Assembly (NCBI GenBank): GCA_964582475.1
Contig: CAZOQS010000001.1
Span: 186,001-250,000 of the forward strand
Origin: JAGOTP01 sp964582475
GTDB taxonomy: Bacteria > Patescibacteriota > Patescibacteriia > 2-12-FULL-60-25
Direction: 5' to 3'
Length of the DNA stretch: 64,000 nucleotides
The notes under the pieces were generated by a model, which was not told the DNA's origin, did not search any database, and worked only from the letters and a program-made list of their open reading frames with translations. Position 1 is the stretch's first letter. The number at the start of each line of letters is the position of its first letter. The translations under genes and the position numbers were made by a program. This document shows, piece by piece, positions 8,581 to 16,925 of this stretch.

Positions 8581-9993
8581 ATGCACTCCCCGTACGCGCA
8601 CGTTCACTTGATTGGTCTGGGTGGAATTCATGTTTCTGCTATTGCGAAATTATTGTTGTCGCTCGGTGTCTCTTTGTCCGGGTCTGATCTAGAAGAAAAC
8701 GAACAGGTGGCAGACTTGCGTGCGCTTGGGGTGACCGTTTTTATCGGTCACGCAGCGGAACACGTCCCAGCGGACGCAGAAGCGATCGTCTTCTCATCGG
8801 CTGCCAAAGAAACAAATCCAGAACGGTTGGAGGGGGCTCGTCGAGGGTTGCCCGCCTTTAATAGTCATCAGTTCCTGGGGATATTAGGAAAGGGGATGAA
8901 ACAGATCGTCGTGACCGGAACACATGGGAAGAGTACGACGACGGCCATGATGGCTGTTATGGCGAAAGAAGCGGGAATGCATCCGACGGTCGTCGTTGGA
9001 ACGCGTGTCCCACAGCTCACAGCTGGAAATCTCGAAGTGGGAGCATCAAAATGGTTGATCATCGAAGGGGATGAGTTCGATCACCATTTTTTGGCGTACC
9101 ACCCGACAGTCCTCGTCATCAACAATATCGAAGGTGATCATTTTGATGTCTATCCGACGATTGAGGCGATGCTTGCCGCCTACCGTTCTTTGCTTACGCA
9201 AGTTGTGGATGGAGGTTGGATTATCCTCAATGCGGACGACAAGCTCGTTCAGCAGTTACTTGATTCCGAAGAGCAGACACTCAAAGACAGAGGGGTGAAG
9301 ATAAAAAAAGTTGGGATGCGTGAAGGCTCAGAGATAACACTCGACGGACGTCAGAATGCGGATGGCTTGCAAACGATTCAACTTCACTCCTACGTCCAAG
9401 AAAAGGACGTGAAAATTCAGTTATCCGTCCCAGGAGCGATGAATGCGATGAATGCGCTCATGTGCTACGCGGCGGCTGAAGTGATTGGGATGCCGCTTGA
9501 AAAATCGGTAGCTGGACTCGCGGGGTTCAAAGGGATCTGGCGCCGGCTTGAAAAGATTGGAGAGAAGGATGGTGTAACGGTCTTTTCGGACTACGGCCAT
9601 CATCCGACAGCGGTCACCAAAACGCTGGAAGCGGTGAAAGAGTTTTATCCGAATCGGCGTTTGGTCTTGTGTGTGCAGCCACATCATCGCAATCGTACGA
9701 AACATCTCTTCACGGAGTTCGTTGGCTGTTTTGATCTGGCGGATGTGCTCATCGTGTGTGAAATCTACGACGTGAAAGGCCGCGACCAGGTGACGGATGA
9801 AGCTGTTTCGTCGAAAGATTTGGTGCAAGCGATCAAGGAACAGGACCAAAAACGTGGTGTGACACGCCCTGTTTCGTTTACTCAGACCCCAGCTGAGTCG
9901 CTCACGGCTCTCCAGACAGCGCTGAAATCTGGAGACGTAGTGATCGTTATGGGAGCTGGAGATCTCTATAAAATTGCCTATGCTCTCGTCTGA
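8581..9993 (+). CDS. murC: UDP-N-acetylmuramate--L-alanine ligase
   Basis: About 470 residues from ATG 8581. It has the N-terminal Rossmann motif HLIGLGGIHVSAIA, the Mur-ligase ATP loop VTGTHGKSTTTAMM near residues 111-124, VIEGDEFDHHF-like central motif (LIIEGDEFDHHF), and the C-terminal FSDYGHHPTAV and HHRNRTKHLF blocks. MurC adds L-Ala to UDP-MurNAc in the cytoplasm. The Mpl recycling ligase is related, but direct coupling to murB argues for MurC. Its 3' end overlaps murB by 14 bp. Confidence 0.88.
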   Translation: MHSPYAHVHLIGLGGIHVSAIAKLLLSLGVSLSGSDLEENEQVADLRALGVTVFIGHAAEHVPADAEAIVFSSAAKETNPERLEGARRGLPAFNSHQFLGILGKGMKQIVVTGTHGKSTTTAMMAVMAKEAGMHPTVVVGTRVPQLTAGNLEVGASKWLIIEGDEFDHHFLAYHPTVLVINNIEGDHFDVYPTIEAMLAAYRSLLTQVVDGGWIILNADDKLVQQLLDSEEQTLKDRGVKIKKVGMREGSEITLDGRQNADGLQTIQLHSYVQEKDVKIQLSVPGAMNAMNALMCYAAAEVIGMPLEKSVAGLAGFKGIWRRLEKIGEKDGVTVFSDYGHHPTAVTKTLEAVKEFYPNRRLVLCVQPHHRNRTKHLFTEFVGCFDLADVLIVCEIYDVKGRDQVTDEAVSSKDLVQAIKEQDQKRGVTRPVSFTQTPAESLTALQTALKSGDVVIVMGAGDLYKIAYALV

Positions 9994-10960
9994 ACAAATC
10001 TCTTCTTTCCTTGCCCGCGTTCCGAATACGATCGAGAACGAGCCGATGAATAAGCACACGAGCTTCCGTATTGGGGGCCCTGCGCGTTTGTATTTTATTG
10101 CGAATTCATCGGACGAAGCGATCAAGGTTTTCGAAATAGCAAAAGAATTAAATATTCCCACGCTCACGTTCGGAGGGGGTTCGAACTTGTTGGTATCGGA
10201 CGACGGCTATCAAGGACTTCTGATTCAAATGGCGAATCGAACGGTTACGATCGAAGGGCTTCGTGTCACGGCGGAAAGCGGTGCGATCACGGGGCTGGTT
10301 GCACGCAAAAGTGTTGATGCTGGGCTGACGGGGTTTGAATGGGCGATTGGTGTCCCAGGAACGATCGGAGGTGCAATCTACGGCGACGCGGGTTGCTATG
10401 GCGGAGAAATGCGCGACACAGTTGTCTCGGTCGATGTCTATCGTATTCGCGATGGACAGCGTCTCACGTTGTCCAAAGCAGAGTGCGAATTTGGCTACCG
10501 CGAAAGTTTGTTCAAACGCGAACCACATTTGATTCTTGGATGTACGCTCGAACTAAAGCCATCCGCTGACCCAGCCGCCGGCAAACAGCGAATGGAAGAT
10601 ATCATGCGCCAACGCAAAGAGAAGCAGCCACTTGAGCAATCGAGCGCGGGTTGCGCCTTCAAGAACTTCGAGTTCACGAATGAATCAGAAGTTGATCTTC
10701 TTCGTCGCGAAGTGGAGGTCCCCGAGTCAATGCTGAAAAATAAATCTCTTGGCGCTGGATGGCTGGTGGACCAAGCGGGGTTACTGGGGCAAGCCGTGGG
10801 AGGTGTAGAAGTAAGTTTGAAGCATGGAAATTTCCTCGTGAACAAAGGTCAGGCGCGCGCTCAAGACGTGATTGGGTTAATCTCCCTCATCAAGCGCAAG
10901 ATTCGCGACGAGTTTGGAATTGAAATGCACGAAGAGGTGCAGTACGTGGGGTTTGAATAG
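9980..10960 (+). CDS. murB: UDP-N-acetylenolpyruvoylglucosamine reductase
   Basis: About 326 residues from ATG 9980, inside the end of murC. FAD-binding motifs are HTSFRIGGPARLY, FGGGSNLLVSD and GFEWAIGVPGTIGGAIYGDAG. The catalytic-loop motif reads SSAGCAFKN, so Cys (about residue 225) stands where the E. coli-type enzyme has the proton-donating Ser. Product UDP-MurNAc is the substrate of MurC, encoded just upstream. No SD is needed if translation is coupled. Cys at this place is seen, as I recall, in some MurB homologues, so activity is still expected. Confidence 0.9.
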   Translation: MLSSEQISSFLARVPNTIENEPMNKHTSFRIGGPARLYFIANSSDEAIKVFEIAKELNIPTLTFGGGSNLLVSDDGYQGLLIQMANRTVTIEGLRVTAESGAITGLVARKSVDAGLTGFEWAIGVPGTIGGAIYGDAGCYGGEMRDTVVSVDVYRIRDGQRLTLSKAECEFGYRESLFKREPHLILGCTLELKPSADPAAGKQRMEDIMRQRKEKQPLEQSSAGCAFKNFEFTNESEVDLLRREVEVPESMLKNKSLGAGWLVDQAGLLGQAVGGVEVSLKHGNFLVNKGQARAQDVIGLISLIKRKIRDEFGIEMHEEVQYVGFE

Positions 10961-10986
10961 AAAAATATTTCGTTTTAAACGCACAA

Positions 10987-11034
10987 CGCTCACGACCTTA
11001 GGGGACGCGAGGTGTGCGTCGGTGGTCGTGAGCG
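10987..11034 (-). terminator. Long GC-rich stem-loop between convergent genes
   Basis: CGCTCACGACC (10987-10997) pairs perfectly with GGTCGTGAGCG (11024-11034). On the minus strand the loop holds a second small stem, GACGC/GCGTC. It begins 2 nt after the stop of the minus-strand gene and lies 26 bp from the murB stop, so it may terminate both. There is no strong T-run. Confidence 0.6.
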
Positions 11035-11036
11035 AT

Positions 11037-11342
11037 TCAGTTGAAGGCTGCCAGCAGAGCGGCCCGTACCCCGTCACGATCGGCCGCAGCGCAGTAGAAG
11101 AAGACCTCCTGGATGTGGGTTCCGCCACGGATCATGGCCCTGAGGCCCGCATCAACGTCCTTGAACTTGATACGTTTCTTTCCGTTGCCGATGCACTTGA
11201 TGATGCTGGCGGTGATGTTGGTCACACGCTCGTCTCGCAGCGCCCGTCGAATGACGGGGTCAGCGGCATCGATGAACGAGCCATGCGAGCCGGTCATCTT
11301 TCCGCCATCGAAATGACCCTTCTTTGCTTGCCTCTTTGCCAT
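11037..11342 (-). CDS. Small GC-rich DUF2103-like protein
   Basis: 101 residues. The body runs KMTGSHGSFIDAADPVI, then VTNITASIIKCIGNGKKRIKFK, then an IRGGTHIQEVFFY block; from memory this order resembles DUF2103-type predicted metal-binding proteins, but I am not sure. Unlike most neighbours it has a good Shine-Dalgarno (GGAAGGACGG, 6 nt from ATG), its own TTGACA-N17-TATCTT promoter and its own stem-loop, and its GC is about 60% by hand count. It is convergent to murB and divergent from raiA. It looks like an autonomous, possibly acquired gene. Confidence 0.6.
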   Translation of the reverse strand: MAKRQAKKGHFDGGKMTGSHGSFIDAADPVIRRALRDERVTNITASIIKCIGNGKKRIKFKDVDAGLRAMIRGGTHIQEVFFYCAAADRDGVRAALLAAFN

Positions 11343-11377
11343 CGCTACCGTCCTTCCATGGTGTTGAGCGACCAGAA

Positions 11378-11406
11378 AAGATACGAGTTCTTTTGTTTTT
11401 TGTCAA
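11378..11406 (-). promoter_or_regulatory. Sigma70-like promoter of the GC-rich 101-residue gene
   Basis: Read on the minus strand: TTGACA (11401-11406), exactly 17 bp, then TATCTT (11378-11383). The start site would fall near 11371, giving a leader of about 30 nt with a Shine-Dalgarno site. Confidence 0.7.
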
Positions 11407-11436
11407 TCTAGCGGGTTATTGTGGTCGTTTACAAAG

Positions 11437-11465
11437 TTGTCGGAAAGCCTCTCGCTCGGTATGCT
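11437..11465 (+). promoter_or_regulatory. Promoter of raiA
   Basis: TTGTCG (11437-11442), 17 bp, TATGCT (11460-11465). Predicted start about 11472, leaving a leader of about 30 nt before ATG 11502. Confidence 0.55.
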
Positions 11466-11501
11466 TAAGAGGGTAATTTGTTCTCTAGCTGCTTACTGAT
11501 T

Positions 11502-11828
11502 ATGACAACCAACATCACCTATCACGGAATCGAGTCAACGCCTGCTATTACGGCCTATGTAGAGGAAAAAATGCAGGGTTTAACCAAGTACTTTGACGGG
11601 ATCAAGCACATGGATATTGAAGTCGGAATGTCGAGCCACCATCATCAAAAAGGGGACATTTTTAAGTGTAAAGTCGTCATTGAAACGCTAAAAGAGGTGA
11701 TCCGTATCGAAAAGGAGGAAGATGAGCTGTATAAGGCGATTGATAAGGTAAAAGATCACGCTCGGTTGGAGTTATCCTCACTAAAAGAGCGGATCCAAGA
11801 CCGTCAGCGCGGGGAAAGTGTTGAATAA
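11502..11828 (+). CDS. raiA: Ribosome hibernation-promoting factor (short HPF/RaiA)
   Basis: 108 residues from ATG 11502. The fold is the sigma54-modulation/S30AE type: MTTNITYHGIESTPAITAYVEEKM at the start, then a beta strand FKCKVVIET and a basic/acidic C-terminal helix. Such proteins sit in the decoding channel of idle ribosomes and protect or dimerise 70S particles. It lacks the C-terminal dimerisation domain of long HPF. It is a single-gene unit with its own promoter and a strong terminator before secA. Confidence 0.88.
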   Translation: MTTNITYHGIESTPAITAYVEEKMQGLTKYFDGIKHMDIEVGMSSHHHQKGDIFKCKVVIETLKEVIRIEKEEDELYKAIDKVKDHARLELSSLKERIQDRQRGESVE

Positions 11829-11846
11829 ATAGCTTAGATAAGCCAA

Positions 11847-11882
11847 AAATGACCCTTACCCCTGTTGGGGCGAGGGTCATTT
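11847..11882 (+). terminator. Terminator of raiA
   Basis: AAATGACCCT and AGGGTCATTT form a 10-bp stem enclosing a CCCC/GGGG inner stem with a TGTT loop, ending in TTTGATTG. This separates raiA from secA. Confidence 0.8.
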
Positions 11883-11928
11883 GATTGCTGGACGGTTGAG
11901 CTCAGAGCCGTTACTATCCTGCACACGT

Positions 11929-14628
11929 ATGTCTTTCCTGAACAAACTCTTCGGAGATCCAAATGCCCGTGAAGTAAAGCGTTTTCAAACGATCGTTGAT
12001 CGGATTACGGCGCGCGAACCAGCGGTGAAAGCGCTCTCGGACGAACAGCTCAAACTTCGCGTTGCTGAATTACGAGAAGAGGTGAAAAATGGGCGCTCGT
12101 TAGATGAGATCACGGAAGAGGTGTTTGCCTTGGTCCGCGAGGCGTCGATGCGTACAACGGGCAAGCGTCACTATGATGTTCAGTTGATCGGTGGATTGTC
12201 ATTGCACCGTGGAACAATCGCTGAAATGCGTACGGGTGAAGGAAAGACATTGATGTCGACGGCGCCAGTTGTATTGAACGCGCTCTCCGGAAAAGGCGTG
12301 CACGTTGTGACGGTCAACGACTACTTGGCGCGTCGTGACGCTGTGTGGATGGGGCAGATTTATCATGCGCTTGGATTGTCTGTTGGTTCGATTCAACACG
12401 GAGCAAGTTTTATCTACGACGCAGAGTTCAAAGCCGAGCCAGCTCACGACGCGGAACGCGATGAAATCGGGTCGTTCCATGTCGACATGGATTATATGCG
12501 TCCTGTGTCGCGCAAAGAGGCCTACGCTGCCGACATCACCTACGGAACCAACAACGAATTTGGATTTGATTATTTGCGTGACAACATGGCTGCAAGTCTC
12601 GCGCAAAAAGTACAGCGTGGATTGAACTATGCCGTGGTGGACGAAGTCGACTCGATTTTGATCGACGAAGCCCGCACACCTTTGATTATTTCCGCTCCGG
12701 CGCAAGAGCCAGAGGAGTTGTATTACCGCTTTGCGGAGCTCGTCACGCGTTTGATTGAAAAAGACGATTATATTGTCGATGAAAAGTTGCGTACCTCTTC
12801 CATCACAGAAGCGGGTATTACGAAGATGGAAGGCTGGCTCGGAATTGAAAACATGTACAGCCAGGGCACACGCTTAGTGCACCACCTTGAGCAGGCGTTG
12901 CGTGCGCATGCGTTGTATCGCCGTGATCGTGATTACGTCGTGAAGGATAACGAGGTTGTGATCGTCGATGAATTCACGGGACGATTGATGCAAGGCCGTC
13001 GCTATTCTGAAGGGCTTCACCAAGCAATCGAAGCCAAGGAGCATGTCACGATTCAGCGCGAATCGGTGACGCTGGCCACGATTACGTTCCAGAACTATTT
13101 CCGTTTGTACAACAAGCTTGCAGGTATGACGGGTACGGCTGCGACCGAAGCCGAAGAGTTCTTCAAGATCTACAAACTCGACGTGCTCTCGATTCCTACC
13201 AATAAGCAAAGTCAGCGCAAAGACTTGCCGGACTTGCTGTATCGAAATGAACTCGGGAAGTTCAAAGCGGTTGCGAACGAAATTAAGCGTCGTAATCAAT
13301 TAGGTCAGCCCGTTTTGGTTGGTACGGCCAGCATTGCGAAAAACGAAGTCTTGAGCGAACTGCTCACCCAAAACGGCATTCCACATAACATGTTGAACGC
13401 CAAGAATCACGAACGTGAAGGTGAAATCATTGCTCAGGCTGGTCGTCGTGGAGCCGTGACAGTTGCAACCAACATGGCGGGTCGTGGAGTCGACATTATC
13501 TTGGGCGGAAACCCTCCTGACAAAGATGAGGCAGACGCAGTTCGCGCTCTGGGTGGCTTGCACGTGATCGGTACCGAGCGTCATGAATCACGCCGTATTG
13601 ATAACCAGTTGCGTGGTCGTGCCGGACGTCAGGGGGACGCTGGTACAACGCAGTTCTATGTTTCAACCGAGGACGACTTGATGCGTATCTTCAGCTCCGA
13701 ACGTATGAAGCGCGTGATGGAAGTTACGAAGTTGCCGGAAGACGAGGCCATCCAGAATGTCGTACTTACAAAGGCGATTGAATCCGCGCAGCACAAGGTA
13801 GAAGGGCATAACTTTGATATTCGTAAGCACGTACTTGAGTACGATGACGTCTTGAACAAGCACCGCACCGCGATCTACAAAAAGCGAAACGAGATTCTAG
13901 AGGCTGCCACAAAAGCGACCGAAGAAAACGAGCGTCCTTTGAAGAAGTTCATCATGGACATGTTGGAAGATGAGGTGGAGTCGTTGGTCGCCGCCTGTAC
14001 GGTTGCAGATCACGCGGGGGATTGGGAGATCACGCGTCTGCAAGAAGCGTGTAAACTTGTTCTTCCACAAGGGGTGGATGTTGCCTTGCCTGCGGTTGAT
14101 GAAAACCTGATGGAAGGTGAGGGTCAGGCAGCCGCGCGAACGAAGTTGATCGAAGCGATTTTGGTCACCGTCAAACAGGCCTACCACGCCTTTGAAGAGC
14201 AGATCGGGGACCAAGTATCTTTGATCGAAATTGAAAAAGTCATTCTTCTTCGTTCGATCGATGATCTCTGGATCGAACACTTGGAGAACATGGAATACCT
14301 GCGTCGCGGCGTGAACCTGCAGGCCTATGGTCAGCGCGACCCACTCGTTGAATACAAGAAAGAAGCCTACCAACGTTTCCAGGAGCTGCAGAACCTGATT
14401 CAGCAGCGCGTGACGCACACCATCTTCAAAGTGAAGTTCGTGCGTGAGATGGCGGATGCAGAAGCGAATAAGGTGGAGGCATTAGCTCCTGCGGCAGAAA
14501 CCACGGATGGAGAGGCTGCTTTAGAGCAGTTCGCCAAACCGACTGAAAAAGAAACAAAAGACATCGGACGAAATGATCCGTGTCCATGCGGATCGGGAAA
14601 GAAATACAAGAAGTGTCACGGGGTTTAA
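11929..14628 (+). CDS. secA: Preprotein translocase subunit SecA
   Basis: About 899 residues from ATG 11929, a normal SecA length. A TACTAT hexamer at 11912-11917 gives a very short leader and supports this start. Walker A MRTGEGKTLM lies near residues 101-110; VDEVDSILIDEARTPLIIS is the DEAD-region motif; TNMAGRGVDI and GRAGRQGD are the NBD2 motifs. The C-terminus keeps the zinc-binding CPCGSGKKYKKCH tail that contacts SecB or ribosomes in other bacteria. It drives export through SecYEG at the inner membrane, which the many surface proteins here need. Confidence 0.97.
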   Translation: MSFLNKLFGDPNAREVKRFQTIVDRITAREPAVKALSDEQLKLRVAELREEVKNGRSLDEITEEVFALVREASMRTTGKRHYDVQLIGGLSLHRGTIAEMRTGEGKTLMSTAPVVLNALSGKGVHVVTVNDYLARRDAVWMGQIYHALGLSVGSIQHGASFIYDAEFKAEPAHDAERDEIGSFHVDMDYMRPVSRKEAYAADITYGTNNEFGFDYLRDNMAASLAQKVQRGLNYAVVDEVDSILIDEARTPLIISAPAQEPEELYYRFAELVTRLIEKDDYIVDEKLRTSSITEAGITKMEGWLGIENMYSQGTRLVHHLEQALRAHALYRRDRDYVVKDNEVVIVDEFTGRLMQGRRYSEGLHQAIEAKEHVTIQRESVTLATITFQNYFRLYNKLAGMTGTAATEAEEFFKIYKLDVLSIPTNKQSQRKDLPDLLYRNELGKFKAVANEIKRRNQLGQPVLVGTASIAKNEVLSELLTQNGIPHNMLNAKNHEREGEIIAQAGRRGAVTVATNMAGRGVDIILGGNPPDKDEADAVRALGGLHVIGTERHESRRIDNQLRGRAGRQGDAGTTQFYVSTEDDLMRIFSSERMKRVMEVTKLPEDEAIQNVVLTKAIESAQHKVEGHNFDIRKHVLEYDDVLNKHRTAIYKKRNEILEAATKATEENERPLKKFIMDMLEDEVESLVAACTVADHAGDWEITRLQEACKLVLPQGVDVALPAVDENLMEGEGQAAARTKLIEAILVTVKQAYHAFEEQIGDQVSLIEIEKVILLRSIDDLWIEHLENMEYLRRGVNLQAYGQRDPLVEYKKEAYQRFQELQNLIQQRVTHTIFKVKFVREMADAEANKVEALAPAAETTDGEAALEQFAKPTEKETKDIGRNDPCPCGSGKKYKKCHGV

Positions 14629-14641
14629 AAAACTGAGCATT

Positions 14642-15037
14642 ATGCGTCAAATCTCCGTACGTCTGCTTCCTGGTCAGGATCTGCGTGCGGAGATTGAGCG
14701 TTTAGGAAAAGAGCACGCTATTTCGGCGGGTTGCGTTGTGTCTTTAGTTGGGAATTTATCGAAGGTTTGTTTGCGTATGGCCGATGGAAAGACAGTTAAA
14801 GAGTGGATGGGATCGTATGAAATTGTGTCGGTGACGGGAACGATCTCGCCTGAAGAATCACATATTCATATTTCCGTTTCGGACCAAGAGGGTGCCGTGA
14901 TTGGTGGTCATCTCAAAACGGGTTCAGTCGTTGGAGTGACAGCTGAGCTGATACTGCTCGTATTCGATGACGTTACCTATACACGTGAATACGAAGCATC
15001 AACCGGATATGATATGTTGGTCGTGAAAAAGAAATAA
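14642..15037 (+). CDS. PPC (DUF296) domain protein
   Basis: 131 residues from ATG 14642, 13 nt after secA. The sequence RLLPGQDLRAEIERLGKEH, then GCVVSLVGNLSKVCLR, then VTGTISPEESHIHISVSDQ and GGHLKTGSVVGVTAELIL, follows the PPC/DUF296 fold: a trimeric beta-barrel with a conserved GGH and acidic/His motif. In plants the domain sits beside AT-hooks; in bacteria it is often alone and its ligand is unknown. It may be co-transcribed with secA and the following Nudix gene (3-bp gap). Confidence 0.8.
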   Translation: MRQISVRLLPGQDLRAEIERLGKEHAISAGCVVSLVGNLSKVCLRMADGKTVKEWMGSYEIVSVTGTISPEESHIHISVSDQEGAVIGGHLKTGSVVGVTAELILLVFDDVTYTREYEASTGYDMLVVKKK

Positions 15038-15040
15038 TGT

Positions 15041-15445
15041 ATGACAAGATACGCGGTCCCAATCTCAGCAAAAGGTATCGTTTTCGATGAAGGAAAGATT
15101 TGGCTGCGTAAAAATGAACGGAATGAATGGGAGCTACCAGGTGGAAAAGTTGATGAAGGAGAGCAACCAATGGAGACGGTCGTACGTGAATTGAAAGAGG
15201 AATTGGGTATGGTTGTGCAGGTAGAACGTATCGTCCAAGCCTGGATGTATACAATCAACGTATCGCAGGATGAATCCCGAGGAGTTTTAGTCGTTTCTTA
15301 TCTATGTACGCTGCTTGAAGAGACAGGAGTTTTTGAGCTCGAGGGAGAGGCTGGACGGGCTTCCTTTGGCCGATTTTCTCCAGAGGAAATTGTAGATCTG
15401 CCCATGCCCGATTTTTATAAAATAGCGATCAGAGAAGCTTTATAG
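15041..15445 (+). CDS. Nudix hydrolase
   Basis: 134 residues. The Nudix box is intact: GGKVDEGEQPMETVV followed by RELKEELGM, that is GX5EX7REUXEEXGU. The protein would cleave a nucleoside-diphosphate-linked compound; the substrate is not readable. It starts 3 bp after the PPC-domain gene. It is the first of three Nudix genes within 2.4 kb. A paired set of hairpins follows it. Confidence 0.85.
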   Translation: MTRYAVPISAKGIVFDEGKIWLRKNERNEWELPGGKVDEGEQPMETVVRELKEELGMVVQVERIVQAWMYTINVSQDESRGVLVVSYLCTLLEETGVFELEGEAGRASFGRFSPEEIVDLPMPDFYKIAIREAL

Positions 15446-15505
15446 TCTATGGCCTACTTTTGCGTGATGGTAAACGCGCGAGGGATTGTTCCAGGATGAA
15501 GCCTT

Positions 15506-15528
15506 GGGGTACACCTCAAAAATACCCC
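15506..15528 (+). terminator. Terminator-like hairpin after the first Nudix gene
   Basis: GGGGTA (15506-15511) pairs with TACCCC (15523-15528), followed by GGTTTTT. The stem is short, but the T-run is well placed. Confidence 0.45.
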
Positions 15529-15531
15529 GGT

Positions 15532-15563
15532 TTTTCGGAGTTGCTCTAGAGTCACTCCGAAAA
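15532..15563. terminator. Second hairpin, bidirectional form
   Basis: TTTTCGGAGT (15532-15541) and ACTCCGAAAA (15554-15563) make a perfect 10-bp stem with a 12-nt loop. The A/T ends suit termination on either strand. Confidence 0.55.
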
Positions 15564-15594
15564 TGAGCCTCTGTTAAAAGACACCCCCTCTGGC

Positions 15595-15600
15595 TACACT
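15595..15600 (+). promoter_or_regulatory. -10 box TACACT for a leaderless Nudix gene
   Basis: TACACT ends 7 nt before ATG 15608. No Shine-Dalgarno motif or clear -35 is seen. Confidence 0.5.
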
Positions 15601-15607
15601 CGTACAC

Positions 15608-16090
15608 ATGTCACGTCCTACATTTGCTCCTCGACCAGGCCAGACAGATTACACCAACATCCGCTGGGCTCCGGTGGTAAATTGTGTTGTAACGTATGAG
15701 GGAAAGATTCTTGTCGTGCAAAGAAGTGCAGAACTCAATTTTTATCCGGGATATTGGAATGGCGTATCTGGATTCCTGGATGACCAACGAGGCCTTCTTC
15801 AAAAAGTAAAAGAAGAGCTGCGTGAAGAGCTGGGTATTCCGGCGACCAAAATTCTGTCAGTCCAGTTAGGCGAAGTCTTCGATCAAGATGCTCCTAAGTA
15901 CAAAAAGACGTGGATCGTTCATCCGGTATTAGTTGAAGTTTCTACGGATCAGGTAACGCTCGACTGGGAATCTCGGGTCTATCGATGGGTTACGAGGAAA
16001 GAAGCGAAAAAACTAAAACTGTTACCTGGATTTGATCAGGTTCTGGAGAAGACCTTGCGGCCGTGTATTACGCTGTTGAAGAAGAGATAA
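15608..16090 (+). CDS. Nudix-fold protein with charge-swapped Nudix box
   Basis: 160 residues. The box reads GFLDDQRGLLQKVK then EELREELGI. The glutamate at box position 7 is Arg and the arginine at position 15 is Glu, while the catalytic E-x-x-EE and the glycine are kept. WAPVVNCVVTYEGKILVVQRS gives the first strands of the Nudix fold. Hydrolysis of a nucleotide derivative is plausible because the metal-binding glutamates remain. It has its own promoter between two terminators and the next gene. Confidence 0.75.
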   Translation: MSRPTFAPRPGQTDYTNIRWAPVVNCVVTYEGKILVVQRSAELNFYPGYWNGVSGFLDDQRGLLQKVKEELREELGIPATKILSVQLGEVFDQDAPKYKKTWIVHPVLVEVSTDQVTLDWESRVYRWVTRKEAKKLKLLPGFDQVLEKTLRPCITLLKKR

Positions 16091-16143
16091 AATATCGAGC
16101 AACACGGATCCTGAGATAGGGGATGAGTGTAATGTATATATAG

Positions 16144-16149
16144 TATACT
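16144..16149 (+). promoter_or_regulatory. -10 box TATACT for the nucleotidyltransferase gene
   Basis: TATACT sits in an AT-rich stretch 18 nt before ATG 16168; the leader would be about 12 nt. No good -35 is present. Confidence 0.45.
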
Positions 16150-16167
16150 AATCAGGAATCCCACCCT

Positions 16168-16914
16168 ATGGAATCCCTCGAAACTCCAGCGCTCTCGTTA
16201 GACGCTGAGCAGCAAAAAGCGCTGCGAAGGCAAAACGCCGTACGTGATCTTGAGGGACGCAGGGGAATGACATCGGCAGATCCAGCGGTGCGAGAGATTA
16301 CAAAAGATGTGCGAGCGGTTGTGGAAGGGATGAAGAAGGACTTCCCAGATGTTGTTGGAATTGGATTGTTTGGATCGTTAGTAAAGGGCTATGCGCACCC
16401 ATCGTCGGATGTCGACGCTTTCCTGTTCATGGACATTGAGAGGTTCTCGAGCTCATCGCCAGATGAGTCAGGGATGCGAGTAGCGTCTCCTGCAATTCGA
16501 GGGAAATTTTTGATGGATGAGTTCATGCGACGCATTCAGGCGCGTGGTCGAATGATCGATCATGTCTTCCTAGGGCGTGCGGACCATTCTTTTTTAGAAT
16601 CGGTTTTATCTCGGCCAAGTGAGCATTCCGCGAAGTATTTAGCGCGCTTCTTTACTATTTCTTCAGGAACGGAGATTCTGTCGTACCGTGAATTTATTTT
16701 GGACCGTCTTGTGGAGCTCAAAGACAAGGGGGACTATCTCTTTCTGGGAATGATGGAAGAGCTGTCGCGTTTAGAGAATTTTGGTTTCCCTGATGAGGTG
16801 ATAAAAGAGCGACGGAAACTGTATCCGGTTACACTTGAAGCAGCGCGAGCCTATTTTTTGACACTAAAACCAACGTCGAGGTCAGGAGCGGTCGATCTTA
16901 AAAACGCAGCCTAA
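16168..16914 (+). CDS. Nucleotidyltransferase-domain protein
   Basis: 248 residues. IGLFGSLVKGYAHPSSDVDAFLFMD (split here as GLFGSLVKGYAHP and SSDVDAFLFMD) is the pol-beta-type nucleotidyltransferase signature GS...DxD near residues 66-90. A mostly helical C-terminus follows. Members transfer AMP or another nucleotide to small molecules or proteins, including antibiotic-modifying and antitoxin-type enzymes; I cannot tell which this is. It lies between two Nudix genes, 11 bp before the next one, so co-transcription is likely. Confidence 0.7.
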   Translation: MESLETPALSLDAEQQKALRRQNAVRDLEGRRGMTSADPAVREITKDVRAVVEGMKKDFPDVVGIGLFGSLVKGYAHPSSDVDAFLFMDIERFSSSSPDESGMRVASPAIRGKFLMDEFMRRIQARGRMIDHVFLGRADHSFLESVLSRPSEHSAKYLARFFTISSGTEILSYREFILDRLVELKDKGDYLFLGMMEELSRLENFGFPDEVIKERRKLYPVTLEAARAYFLTLKPTSRSGAVDLKNAA

Positions 16915-16925
16915 ACAAATCATCT

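Noticed and set aside
10961..11470. Assembly chimera as sole explanation of the 101-codon GC-rich gene
   Set aside because: GC rises only moderately and the gene has proper promoter and terminator signals within continuous sequence. It cannot be fully ruled out without reads.
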